Shown here: piece by piece, positions 1 through 8,663 of the stretch
How positions within the stretch are numbered: the stretch's first letter is position 1
Layout: every line of letters starts with the position of its first letter
NCBI GenBank assembly: GCA_014323825.1
Contig: JACONI010000073.1
Location: 64,913 to 117,412 of the forward strand
Direction: 5' to 3'
DNA: 52,500 nt
Source: Ekhidna sp.
GTDB taxonomy: Bacteria; Bacteroidota; Bacteroidia; Cytophagales; Cyclobacteriaceae
Program-made: the position numbers and the translations under genes
Notes under the pieces: model-generated
Databases searched by the model: none
Told to the model about the DNA's origin: nothing
Seen by the model: the letters and a program-made list of their open reading frames with translations, nothing else

Positions 1-900
1 CTCCGGAGATGAACTGAACCTGAAAGCACCCACCGCTACGGACAATTGCGATGGTTCCATCATGGGATCGCACAATATCACCGATTTCCCCATCACCTCT
101 GAAATCACCATCACCTGGACCTTCACCGATCAGGCAGGCAATACATCCGAGCAAACGCAGACCGTGATGACCATACAAGACACCACCGACCCCCTGCCTG
201 GCATGGATTTAGAGGCACTTAACGTAGATTGTGGCGAGATCACCTCCGGAGATGACCTGAACCTGAAAGCACCCACCGCTACGGACAATTGCGATGGTTC
301 CATCATGGGCTCCCACAATATCACCGATTTCCCCATCACCTCTGAAATCACCATCACCTGGACCTTCACCGATGAGGCAGGTAATACAGCCGAGCAAACG
401 CAAGAAGTGACCATAGAAGACACCACCGACCCCCTGCCTGGTATGGATTTGGAGGCACTTAACGTAGATTGTGGCGAGATCACCTCCGGAGATGAACTGA
501 ACCTGAAAGCACCCACCGCTACGGACAATTGCGATGGTTCCATCATGGGCTCCCACAATATCACCGATTTCCCCATCACCTCTGAAATCACCATCACCTG
601 GACCTTCACCGATCAGGCAGGCAATACAGCCGAGCAAACGCAGACCGTGACCATACAAGACAACACCGACCCCATGCCTGGCATGGATTTAGAGGCACTT
701 AACGTAGATTGCGGCGAGATCACCTCCGGAGATGAACTGAACATGGAAGCACCCACCGCTATGGACAATTGCGATGGTTCCATCAAGGGCACACACAATA
801 TCACCGATTTCCCCATCACCTCTGAAATCACCATCACCTGGACCTTCACCGATCAGGCAGGCAATACAGCCGAGCAAACGCAGAAGGTGACGATTACTCC
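1..900 (+). repeat. Tandem 240-bp coding repeats
   Basis: The motif CTCCGGAGATGA recurs at about 1, 244, 484 and 724, giving periods of 243, 240 and 240 bp. Units differ by only a few bases, so the array is recent or homogenised by recombination. It lies entirely inside the reading frame and each unit is a multiple of three, so copy-number change would alter length but not frame. Confidence 0.9.
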
Positions 901-1135
901 CTGTGTGCTAAGTGCAGCGGATGATGCGTTGGAAGCAGTGGTCTTCCCCAACCCTTCGGGGCGTTACGTGGAGGTGCAATCTCCCGTGGAAAGTCCGATT
1001 CGGGTACTGAGTCTCGGCGGGGAGTTAGTACTGAAAAGCACCACAAACACAAGGATAGATGCAGCTTCTCTGCAAAGCGGCCTATACCTTATTCAACTGC
1101 CGGACGGGCGTTTGCTGAAGTTTGTGAAGAAGTGA
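2..1135 (+). CDS. Repetitive secreted protein with T9SS type A tail (5'-truncated by window edge)
   Basis: The reading frame is open from base 2, so the start lies outside the window. What is visible is four near-identical units of about 80 residues (240 bp period; the first carries one extra ATG codon), each containing TDNCDG, NITDFPIT, ITWTFTD and AGNT motifs like HYR/Ig-like adhesion modules. The last about 75 residues form a T9SS type A sorting domain (VVFPNPSGRYVEV, then GGELVL, then LQSGLYLIQLPDGRLLKFVKK). The protein is therefore probably exported through the outer membrane and anchored or released at the cell surface. The tail is closely similar to that of the gene ending at 34051, with one Ser codon fewer. 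Base composition is visibly GC-richer than AddAB next door. Function beyond adhesion-type surface protein is not known. Confidence 0.85.
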   Translation, partial: SGDELNLKAPTATDNCDGSIMGSHNITDFPITSEITITWTFTDQAGNTSEQTQTVMTIQDTTDPLPGMDLEALNVDCGEITSGDDLNLKAPTATDNCDGSIMGSHNITDFPITSEITITWTFTDEAGNTAEQTQEVTIEDTTDPLPGMDLEALNVDCGEITSGDELNLKAPTATDNCDGSIMGSHNITDFPITSEITITWTFTDQAGNTAEQTQTVTIQDNTDPMPGMDLEALNVDCGEITSGDELNMEAPTAMDNCDGSIKGTHNITDFPITSEITITWTFTDQAGNTAEQTQKVTITPCVLSAADDALEAVVFPNPSGRYVEVQSPVESPIRVLSLGGELVLKSTTNTRIDAASLQSGLYLIQLPDGRLLKFVKK

Positions 1136-1319
1136 AAAGTCAGTACCAGGATTAAAGGATGGATAGGATGATAGCATCTTCCCAACCAGGTGTAGTTTGC
1201 AAATTCACTTGGCAACGACAGAGTTAAAAAGCCAAATAAGAAAAGTGAAAAAAGTAAACTATATACAAATAAAAAAGCACCGGCACCACAAAATATCGCC
1301 CCCACCCACCGAAAAAATA

Positions 1320-1462
1320 GACAAAATCTACTGCCAAGACAGCTGAGATATGCGGCACCTGCCCGATAATTCCATACATCTTATGGCAACCTCGCCGCCT
1401 TATAATGTGGGCAAAGAATAGGACGAGGACTTGTCCTTGCAGGCATACAAAAATTTGCCGAA
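1320..1462 (+). pseudogene. Relic of a DNA methyltransferase N-terminus
   Basis: Reading forward from 1320 the translation runs DKIYCQDS, stop, DMRHLPDNSIHLMATSPPYN, VGKE, stop, DEDLSLQAYKNL. This is the start of a site-specific N4/N6 DNA methyltransferase: an XYxQDSxxxMxxLPDxS opening followed by the catalytic TSPPYNVGKExDEDLSL segment. Two in-frame stops interrupt it and the target-recognition part and AdoMet-binding motif are missing, so it cannot make a functional enzyme. It lies just downstream of the repetitive T9SS gene, suggesting a former restriction-modification or phage segment here. The assignment rests on recognition of the SPPYNVGKE signature. Confidence 0.6.
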
Positions 1463-1638
1463 AGAAGTGCTTGCGTGCAGCTTTTTAATTTTGAAGCACG
1501 AAAAATATGATTGTTCCAACCAATTATTTGAAATTGATGAGAAATAGTCTGATATTATATGATTCCCATTAAAAAAACTCAAGAAAAATCCTAAGACCCT
1601 AGTTTAATACTGATAAGTATGAAGTGCTTTTGAATATT

Positions 1639-1743
1639 TTAAAGCCCAAATGAAAATTCAGCGTATGCCCTGATTAGAAAAATGGTGATCAGAATGAGCA
1701 TAGCTATTCTTAATTTGTTTGATGAAGATTTAGATATTTTCAC
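1639..1743 (-). CDS. Possible 34-residue membrane peptide
   Basis: A short frame begins with GTG at 1743, nine bases after an AAAAGG ribosome-binding-like sequence, and ends at TAA (1639-1641). The peptide has a basic, serine-rich start (VKISKSSSNKLR), one hydrophobic span (IAMLILITIFLI) and ends RAYAEFSFGL, so it would sit in the inner membrane with one helix. A GACTTTTG element resembling the Bacteroidota -7 box lies about 20 bases upstream. It follows addB in the same direction. No family is recognised, and chance is possible at this length. Confidence 0.35.
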   Translation of the reverse strand: MKISKSSSNKLRIAMLILITIFLIRAYAEFSFGL

Positions 1744-1945
1744 GATGGTAAACCTTTTAAATGATTATTTGTGGCAAAAGTCAATAATGAATACGAAAAA
1801 CTGCGTGCAAAGTTCGTTAAATATTTACTTTTAATATTTATTTAATACTAAACTAAATATTTAACAAATAGATAATAAAGTATGTATACGAAATAATATT
1901 TTAATTAGTTGCGGCCTAAAATATTACCCTATCTTTTAATATTGT

Positions 1946-4816
1946 TTATCTTTCACATATTCCCTTGAAATCACAAAAAACACACTTTTTCAGGTCTTCT
2001 GTCTGATTGAATGGTTCTGAGCTACTAAAAATTTCTTCCAGTAATCTTTTCAGGTTTTTTTCAAATACATCCATGTATGGCCTCGCATCTTTGATAGGTA
2101 TTCCTTCTTTTTTAATTTTGTAATCAAAGCCTTCTTGAAAAAATTGCTTGATGTTAATCAAACCCGGTACTATGGCCTGTGATTCCCCGTATTTAGAACT
2201 GTACAGCCATGCATAGAAAAAAGTTTGAAACCCCGCTTTTCTGCCAGCCAGGTATTTCTGACTTACTTCCGGTTTAAAAAGGTTATCAAAAGAACCGATT
2301 TCCGTTTCATCTCTACCTGTTTTATAGTCAATCACACGCACTACCCCGTTCTTCTTATCCACTCGATCAATATCAGCTCCGAGCTTTACTTTCAATTTCT
2401 TTCCATTCGCCTCAATCGCTATGAACCGCTCATATTTATCTTCATTTTCAAGGCTTACTATTTCAAACGGAACATACGCTTTATCCATTTTAAGCACCTG
2501 AAGGACGAACGTTCTGATTATCTCGGACATGATCACATTTCGCCCTTCGAATGCGAAGTGCTTCTTACCCTTCATTCCAAATTCGTCTTTGAATGCTTTC
2601 TCTATTGCTCCATTAATGGAAGCCTCCAATCTCAGAAAATCATTCTCATCAATTACTCTACTGCCCTTTTCATTGATAGTGTCTAAGTAGAGGTACTCCA
2701 GGGTTTTATGCAGTGCATTACCAAAATGTCTGGCATCAAGATCGTCACTCATCTTATCTCCTGAAAACAACCGAAGGACGTACCGGAAGTAAAATTTAAG
2801 TTTACAATCAAAATAGATATTCAATGCGGATGCTGATAGCCTCCTTTGCTTCTCTTGGGGAACGGCATCCGTATAAATGGAAAGCCTGTCCCAAACATCA
2901 GAAGTCTTATCTATGGATATAGCCCTTATTTCATTTACCTGAATGGAGTTACTCAGTTTTCTGCGTTTTATTGCTAATCCACTCTCCCGTTCTAACTGAC
3001 GAATAAAGCGGCTTACTTCCCCACTTAAACCAAAGTCAGCATGCGTATTGCAGTAAAAAGAAAGCTTCTTTGAATGTTGAAAAAGCCTATAAAATAAATA
3101 GGCGTATATCGCGTCCTGTGTTTCAAAAGTGGGTAAATCAAATGCCTTTCGAATGCGGTAAGGAATGAAAGAGCCTGTGCGCTGTGAGGCCGGAAAGATA
3201 CCTTCATTCATATTGAGCATAAGCACATATTTAAAGTCAAGGTTTCTTGTTTCCAATACACCCATTATTTGAAGGCCCTCTGCCGGCTCCCCGCTAAAAG
3301 GGATTCTGATAGAGCGAGTCACTTTTCCGAATAAACTTTTAAAAGTCTTCGTGTCAATCGCCGTATTTTGTTGTCCGGTGAATGTCTCTTTCAGTCGGGA
3401 GAGCAGCTGCTGAAAGTGATACAGATACTCTTTTTCCAGCCCAAATCGCTCAATGACCTGAGCACCTAACACCTTTACAATATCCTGTAAATAGGTAATT
3501 AAACTACTTTGATCATTCACCTGTCTGAATATCGTATTTAAAACAGTGGATTGAAGTGCATTGATTTCCTGTTGAAAAATTCTGATTTTATTGTTCTTTT
3601 TAATGTCTTTGATCAACTTGTCCAAAGGATTCTTATCCTCTTTGTACAGATAAGGGTGGCTGAGTATGTCAATGGTTGGTTTGTGGTAAAAGGACAGGCC
3701 ATTATCAGGAGAGAAATTTGCATGTTCCTGTAGTTCAATGGCACTCTCAAGCAATCCAAACAACGGAGTGTCTTTCAGTGGATAACCCATTGTCACATTG
3801 AGTTTATCTACCGTATCGGGCATTGCATTTAAAACAGAAAAAAGCATGTAATCTTGCGGAAGCACTACTACAATTTCTTCACTTTTCACGCCGGACCGAA
3901 TTAAATTATCTATTTCTTGTCCTATCAACTTTGCCTGACCAATTTCCAGTGAAACGCCGGTAACTTCAATGTCTTTATTCCTCTTTATACGCTGAGGAAG
4001 TGAGTTAGGGAAACTGGTTTTAAAAACATTATCACTTTTATACTTTCGCAAAAAATCGCCTGCCTCCTGCTTTTCGGAATTGATATAATACGCATCAATA
4101 TCCCAGAGAATTTCTGCTTCGTTTTCCGAAATAAAGTACTTTATTAATTTCTCCTCTGTTGAAGTCAGCACATTAAAACCGGCAAATAGGAGCGGCTTAT
4201 TTTGAGGGTACTTCACGGATTCCTCCTTTGCTAATAGCTCCCGATAAATGTGAGAAGCATAACCTATCTTCTTTTCCCGAATCAGACTTTTAAACTTATC
4301 ATAGACCGGAAGAAGGATTTTCCAGGTCGCCAAAAACTGCTCCTGAGTCTTGGTAGAAGCGGGCAAAAATCCTTGCCAGAATTTCTTGATAATTGCCTCC
4401 TGATCCGGACTTAGGAAATGGAAATCCTCTGCTAACTGCCTGTCGTCCTTTACATAAGTAAAAAGCCGCTTTGGATCAACCAGGTAATGATCTACCTCTT
4501 CAAAATCTCTTAATAGCATCTCCCCCCAGGAATAAAACGATTCAAACCCCTCCGCTCTTTCTTGCTGTGATTTAAAGGCTTCATACAGTTCAAAAATCAG
4601 TGCTAATGGGTCTGCTTTTTTAATATCAGAAAATGAGAAAAGGAAATCTTCCAAACTATGGACTACAGGAGACCAAACCGGCTTATTCACCTTTTTGGAA
4701 AGTTGCTTCTTCAAAAATAGCCCCGCCCGGCGGTTAGGAAAAACAACCGTGCAATCACCTAAACGATCCGGATACTTTTCCCATAAATAATTTGCTACTT
4801 CTGACAGGAAGGACAT
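1946..4816 (-). CDS. addB: AddB-like PD-(D/E)XK nuclease subunit of a helicase-nuclease
   Basis: 956 residues. The N-terminal half resembles the inactive helicase fold of AddB/RexB (VVFPNRRAGLFLKKQL near residue 25). The C-terminal third carries a RecB-family nuclease signature, RVIDYKTGRDE, near residue 830. A cysteine near residue 670 (FDCKLKFYFRY) together with the terminal CVFCDFKGIC fits the four-cysteine iron-sulfur staple known in AddB nucleases. With the upstream helicase it should resect double-strand breaks for RecA loading and degrade linear DNA. Only two bases separate it from the upstream gene, so the two are co-transcribed and probably translationally coupled. Bacteroidota forms are divergent from Bacillus AddB, so the symbol is by role. 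Confidence 0.85.
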   Translation of the reverse strand: MSFLSEVANYLWEKYPDRLGDCTVVFPNRRAGLFLKKQLSKKVNKPVWSPVVHSLEDFLFSFSDIKKADPLALIFELYEAFKSQQERAEGFESFYSWGEMLLRDFEEVDHYLVDPKRLFTYVKDDRQLAEDFHFLSPDQEAIIKKFWQGFLPASTKTQEQFLATWKILLPVYDKFKSLIREKKIGYASHIYRELLAKEESVKYPQNKPLLFAGFNVLTSTEEKLIKYFISENEAEILWDIDAYYINSEKQEAGDFLRKYKSDNVFKTSFPNSLPQRIKRNKDIEVTGVSLEIGQAKLIGQEIDNLIRSGVKSEEIVVVLPQDYMLFSVLNAMPDTVDKLNVTMGYPLKDTPLFGLLESAIELQEHANFSPDNGLSFYHKPTIDILSHPYLYKEDKNPLDKLIKDIKKNNKIRIFQQEINALQSTVLNTIFRQVNDQSSLITYLQDIVKVLGAQVIERFGLEKEYLYHFQQLLSRLKETFTGQQNTAIDTKTFKSLFGKVTRSIRIPFSGEPAEGLQIMGVLETRNLDFKYVLMLNMNEGIFPASQRTGSFIPYRIRKAFDLPTFETQDAIYAYLFYRLFQHSKKLSFYCNTHADFGLSGEVSRFIRQLERESGLAIKRRKLSNSIQVNEIRAISIDKTSDVWDRLSIYTDAVPQEKQRRLSASALNIYFDCKLKFYFRYVLRLFSGDKMSDDLDARHFGNALHKTLEYLYLDTINEKGSRVIDENDFLRLEASINGAIEKAFKDEFGMKGKKHFAFEGRNVIMSEIIRTFVLQVLKMDKAYVPFEIVSLENEDKYERFIAIEANGKKLKVKLGADIDRVDKKNGVVRVIDYKTGRDETEIGSFDNLFKPEVSQKYLAGRKAGFQTFFYAWLYSSKYGESQAIVPGLINIKQFFQEGFDYKIKKEGIPIKDARPYMDVFEKNLKRLLEEIFSSSEPFNQTEDLKKCVFCDFKGICER

Positions 4817-4818
4817 TT

Positions 4819-7800
4819 CTATGTTGATTTTAATTCTCCACTCCTCAGATACAACAAATATCCCTCTGCTTCATAATCCATCTCTTTTAACAAAGCGGTG
4901 TATTCTTTTAGCTGTTTATTATCCTCTGATTTGGGCTGCCCGCTCTTAAAGTCAATAACGGTAGCTTTGTTGGCATGAATAACTACTCTGTCCATTCGTT
5001 TGATTTCACCATCTTTTGGCAAGACAACTACTTCCGTCTTCACCTCCCCTTCTCCATTAAACCAGAATTTTACCTGCTCATTTTTCCACAAATTGTTGAT
5101 GAGGGTCTTATATCGTTCACGGTCTTCATTCGTAATTTTCATGGCTCGTTCGTAGCGATCCAGCACCTTAGACAAATCTTTATAATGAATGATTTCGGAT
5201 AAGATTTGATGCAGCAAAATTCCTTCATCTCGTCGCTTCTCCGCCTCTTTATCGAAGTAAGTCCTCCCTGTTTTCCTTATCTGTAGTTTGTTGCTCCATT
5301 TGTTGGAGTTGTAGCTTTCCAGGCTTATCGTTTCGTCTTTTTTCATGTGATGCTTTACGGGAAGTGATCCTTTTTTGAAAACTTTCTTTTCTTCACTCCA
5401 GCCTTCTATTGGATAATGTTCGAGGAAACTCCAGAGTAATTTGCCCGCCGTTCCATACATCTTTTCCTTTTGAGATGTTGGTAGATTGCAAAATACGTAA
5501 AGCCCGTTTTCAGCACGAGTAAAAGCCACATAGAGCACATTAAGGCTTTCAAGATGCCACTTAACAAGGTCCTTTTGGTAGCTTGAAGAAAACTTCGTCT
5601 TCTCTAACCCGGACTTATAGTCCACAGGGATACTTTCACCCTCTTGAAATGGGGAGTCATACCAAACTAATTTCGATCGACTGTCCATTGGGAAATTACA
5701 AAAGGGAATAAAAACAATTGGATATTGTAACCCTTTGGATTTATGCGAGGTAATGACTTCAACTGCATCAAGTGCGCCGGTCAATTGTACGGAGCGTTTC
5801 TTTCCATTCTCTTCCCACCACTCCATAAAAAGCCGCAAATCTGACCGATTGCTTTTTGTAAATTCCAGCACGGCATCCTGAAAAGCCTGCAAATAAACAA
5901 ACTCAGTATTCAATGTATTCAACTCGAATGTCCGAATAAGCACCTCAAGCAATTCCAGAATAGGTAAGTGAAGCAAATGTTGCTTATATTTTGTAAAACT
6001 CTCGGGAAGATCACCCATTGACAACTTCGAGAAATCCTTATGTGTATCAAATGCTTTGTCCTTGACCTCTTTTTGGTAACGATACGTCAAATCAGCTTTG
6101 ATACTTACATCATCCGGATTGATAAGATGATTAAATGCGGAGAGTATCAATTGAACCACATTTGAATTTTCAAGAAGCATCCCTTCCGCAGAAATGACTT
6201 CAATCCGGGTGTTCCGGACTCTCTGTCGATATTCTAAGACATAATTTACTATTTCTGTCGCTTCTTTATTCGTTCTAACCAAAATAGCCATATCATCTAA
6301 TTGATGACCTTCTTTAAGTAAAGACTCCATAGTCTCTACTGTCCGCTCCATCGCATGCTGCTTCCATTCATTGCGATCGGCCTCTAAAAACTCAACTTTC
6401 ACCAATCCCTCCAACTCCTTATGCTTTTTAGCAACCTCCTGCTCCACTCCAGCATAAGTCTCTCTAATCATTTGAACCTCCTCCTTTGATACCAAATGGC
6501 TTAGTTCATCAGTAAGAATTTGGGGAAGTGCGGAGAAAAGCAGGTTATTGAACTCAACAACTACAGGAGCACTCCGCCAGTTGGTATTTTCGGTCCCGTC
6601 AACATTCGTTTGAGGAATATCCTTTTTAACTTGGGCAAGCAGTAAGCCGGAATCCCCTCCTCTCCATCCGTAAATAGATTGTTTGGCATCTCCTACGATT
6701 ATATTTTCATGACCATTGGCTAGGCTCTCCTCAAGTAACGGACGAAAATTACTCCACTGAAATCGGGAGGTATCCTGAAATTCATCCATCAAAAAGTGAG
6801 CATACCACGAACCCACTTTCTCATAAATAAATGGTGCCCCGCTCTTATCAATGATCTGAGACAGGAAATCAGGTAAGTCAGAAATCATAATCATTTCCTC
6901 TTCCCGCTTATAATCCCGAAGTCTCCGGGCCATATCACTCATTAGTCCAAGTGTATAAAGGTGTTTTAAGGCCACAGTCGCAGTATGGTATTCTTTTTGA
7001 TTTTGTTCGATGTAAGCCAGTGCTTCATTCATTAGTGGAATAAATGCTGACTCTGCAACCTGACAAATCTGTTCTTTTTTATCGCTGGACTTGGAAGTCC
7101 AGGCCATGGCATCAGTTCTGGCTGCTTCTACTCGTTTTGTTAGCAACGTATCGTACTCTTGGCGATGAAGTTTACGAAAAAAGCCACCTGGTCCGGAAAT
7201 TTTATATAGCAGATCATCAATACTAAGACCTGATGAAGTCATGGATTCGTCAAACTGCCGGGCAATCCCGATCAGTATATTTTCAAAGGATTTTTTAGTG
7301 TTCAGAAGATGTACTTTCAATGCTTTGATCTTCTCTTTGACATCCTGATCTGAAAATTGATCCTGTGGCAGTTTTTTGAACTCCTCTCGGAAGAGCTGCT
7401 TCGCAAGCTTACTTATCCGGCTTTTAGTTTCATAGCCCTCACCGTCCAATAAGCCGTCCATTGAAAATTCCACCAGCCAATCTTTCAACTGCCTGTTTTT
7501 CTCCACACCTTCATACACACTTGAGGTAATAAATTCTGCTACCTTATCGGTATCAAGCTCTACCCCAAAACTCCCTTGCAAACCAATCTCCCGAGAGAAA
7601 GATCGAATCACTCGATGAAAAAAGGTATCTATTGTGGTAATATTGAAATGACTGTAATGATGTAATAAGTGTGTGAGACTAGCCTTTGCGGACTTAATGA
7701 TCTGTTCTTCAGATTTATTTAACTCTTCGGTATACACATGAATCAACTCGTGCTTTCCCTCTGAAATCTGAATCAGGAACTCCAAAACACGTTCCCTCAT

Positions 7801-7944
7801 CTCCTCCGCTGCCCGGTTAGTAAAAGTAACTGCCAAGATTTTTTGATAATAATCTGCTGATCGAAGTGCAAGCTTTAGATACTCCTTGGCGAGGGTATAA
7901 GTTTTACCGGAACCTGCCGATGATTTATAGATGGTTAGAGGCAT
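4819..7944 (-). CDS. addA: AddA-like UvrD-family helicase with C-terminal nuclease
   Basis: 1041 residues of a superfamily 1A helicase. Walker A is at residues 8-15 (SAGSGKT), followed by the Ia motif VTFTNRAAEEMRERV, Walker B DEFQDT near 387, motif III VGDAKQSIYGWRGGD, motif V ITSHKSKGLQYPIVFIPF and motif VI LNVLYVAFTRAEN. A second nuclease domain is indicated by TVIDFKSGQPK near residue 998. This is the order found in AddA, the motor and nuclease subunit of AddAB. It is the first gene of a two-gene operon with the AddB-like gene. An exact TAnnTTTG promoter element (7990-7997) lies about 45 bases upstream. Start ATG at 7944 is directly before the MPLTIYKSSAGSGKT motif, as usual for the family. 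Confidence 0.9.
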   Translation of the reverse strand: MPLTIYKSSAGSGKTYTLAKEYLKLALRSADYYQKILAVTFTNRAAEEMRERVLEFLIQISEGKHELIHVYTEELNKSEEQIIKSAKASLTHLLHHYSHFNITTIDTFFHRVIRSFSREIGLQGSFGVELDTDKVAEFITSSVYEGVEKNRQLKDWLVEFSMDGLLDGEGYETKSRISKLAKQLFREEFKKLPQDQFSDQDVKEKIKALKVHLLNTKKSFENILIGIARQFDESMTSSGLSIDDLLYKISGPGGFFRKLHRQEYDTLLTKRVEAARTDAMAWTSKSSDKKEQICQVAESAFIPLMNEALAYIEQNQKEYHTATVALKHLYTLGLMSDMARRLRDYKREEEMIMISDLPDFLSQIIDKSGAPFIYEKVGSWYAHFLMDEFQDTSRFQWSNFRPLLEESLANGHENIIVGDAKQSIYGWRGGDSGLLLAQVKKDIPQTNVDGTENTNWRSAPVVVEFNNLLFSALPQILTDELSHLVSKEEVQMIRETYAGVEQEVAKKHKELEGLVKVEFLEADRNEWKQHAMERTVETMESLLKEGHQLDDMAILVRTNKEATEIVNYVLEYRQRVRNTRIEVISAEGMLLENSNVVQLILSAFNHLINPDDVSIKADLTYRYQKEVKDKAFDTHKDFSKLSMGDLPESFTKYKQHLLHLPILELLEVLIRTFELNTLNTEFVYLQAFQDAVLEFTKSNRSDLRLFMEWWEENGKKRSVQLTGALDAVEVITSHKSKGLQYPIVFIPFCNFPMDSRSKLVWYDSPFQEGESIPVDYKSGLEKTKFSSSYQKDLVKWHLESLNVLYVAFTRAENGLYVFCNLPTSQKEKMYGTAGKLLWSFLEHYPIEGWSEEKKVFKKGSLPVKHHMKKDETISLESYNSNKWSNKLQIRKTGRTYFDKEAEKRRDEGILLHQILSEIIHYKDLSKVLDRYERAMKITNEDRERYKTLINNLWKNEQVKFWFNGEGEVKTEVVVLPKDGEIKRMDRVVIHANKATVIDFKSGQPKSEDNKQLKEYTALLKEMDYEAEGYLLYLRSGELKST

Positions 7945-7989
7945 GAATTAAGTGTGATCAGAAGCTGAAAAGACCTTACAAATAATAAA

Positions 7990-7997
7990 CAAAGATA
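7990..7997 (-). promoter_or_regulatory. Predicted -7 element for addA operon
   Basis: Minus-strand TATCTTTG matches the Bacteroidota -7 consensus TAnnTTTG exactly and sits 45 bases before the addA ATG. No convincing -33 TTTG was found, so this is moderate support only. Confidence 0.5.
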
Positions 7998-8183
7998 CTT
8001 TAATGGTTATAATTTGAGTGTAAAATTCCTGGACTGCAACAAGCACAGCCGACCTTGATTTAAAAATGTAAGAGAACTATTGATTTAGATATGTATGGAG
8101 TTTGATATTACAGAAACAGACAAGAAACTTTTGATTGAATAACTCGATTAGAAAAAAATGATCACCCATGGGCTCAAGCTCAA

Positions 8184-8657
8184 TTACTCCCCTTCAAAAT
8201 TAAATTCGAATTCCTCGTCACCGGGAATGCATTTGCCATCCACCGTGGTGCAGACTTGGTAATCCACCGTGACAAATATTTCAGGATTAGGTTTTAGGAT
8301 TTTCACCTTTTGCTTAAATACGGCCACCTTACTGAGGATTCTGACATTCCCTTCCCATATATTGTCATATTTCTCCTTCACATTCATAGGCATAATATCA
8401 CCCACCAACTCAAATGTATTGTTTTTATCAAATTCAAATACAGTTGGATTAGGCCCAAGGTCAGGATCCTGATCCGTGGAATAGATGTACCAAGTATCAT
8501 CCAGTTTGGCCGTGAAAGTCAGCTCGATCGTTTCAATTACCTTCACCTCGCTTTTTGATGCAGATGAACTCCATTTTGCTGGTTGTAGTATTTGAGCTGT
8601 GCCGTGTAGGGAGAATAAAATCCCCAGTGTTGCGATTATAATTTTTGTGTTCTTCAT
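8184..8657 (-). CDS. Periplasmic DsbD N-terminal-domain-like protein
   Basis: 157 residues with a signal peptide (MKNTKIIIATLGILFSLHGT AQ, cleavage near 22). The mature part looks like the immunoglobulin-like DsbD alpha domain: WYIYSTDQDPDLGPNP early, and a C-terminal QVCTTVDGKCIPG with two cysteines near 134 and 141, which in DsbD relay electrons to periplasmic thiol proteins. It is the last gene of the SusCD/thioredoxin cluster, six bases after a thioredoxin-fold gene. The membrane protein at 22728 supplies the beta and gamma domains but has no alpha domain, so the two may work together as a split DsbD. Confidence 0.8.
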   Translation of the reverse strand: MKNTKIIIATLGILFSLHGTAQILQPAKWSSSASKSEVKVIETIELTFTAKLDDTWYIYSTDQDPDLGPNPTVFEFDKNNTFELVGDIMPMNVKEKYDNIWEGNVRILSKVAVFKQKVKILKPNPEIFVTVDYQVCTTVDGKCIPGDEEFEFNFEGE

Positions 8658-8663
8658 AATAGT

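Larger units (their letters stand above)
1136..1945. other. Decayed intergenic stretch
   Basis: Roughly 800 bp without an intact large gene between two convergent genes. It holds a methyltransferase relic (about 1320-1460) and a possible 34-codon minus-strand reading frame (1639-1743), described separately. The rest is AT-rich and I see no clear terminator in it. Confidence 0.6.

Noticed and set aside
130..877. Open frames on the minus strand through the 240-bp repeats
   Set aside because: They repeat with the same period as the forward frame and encode no recognised motif; they are shadows of GC-rich repetitive coding sequence.
1946..7944. AddAB-like pair as a defence island
   Set aside because: Motif order and pairing fit the housekeeping AddAB recombination enzyme; no other defence gene is adjacent.
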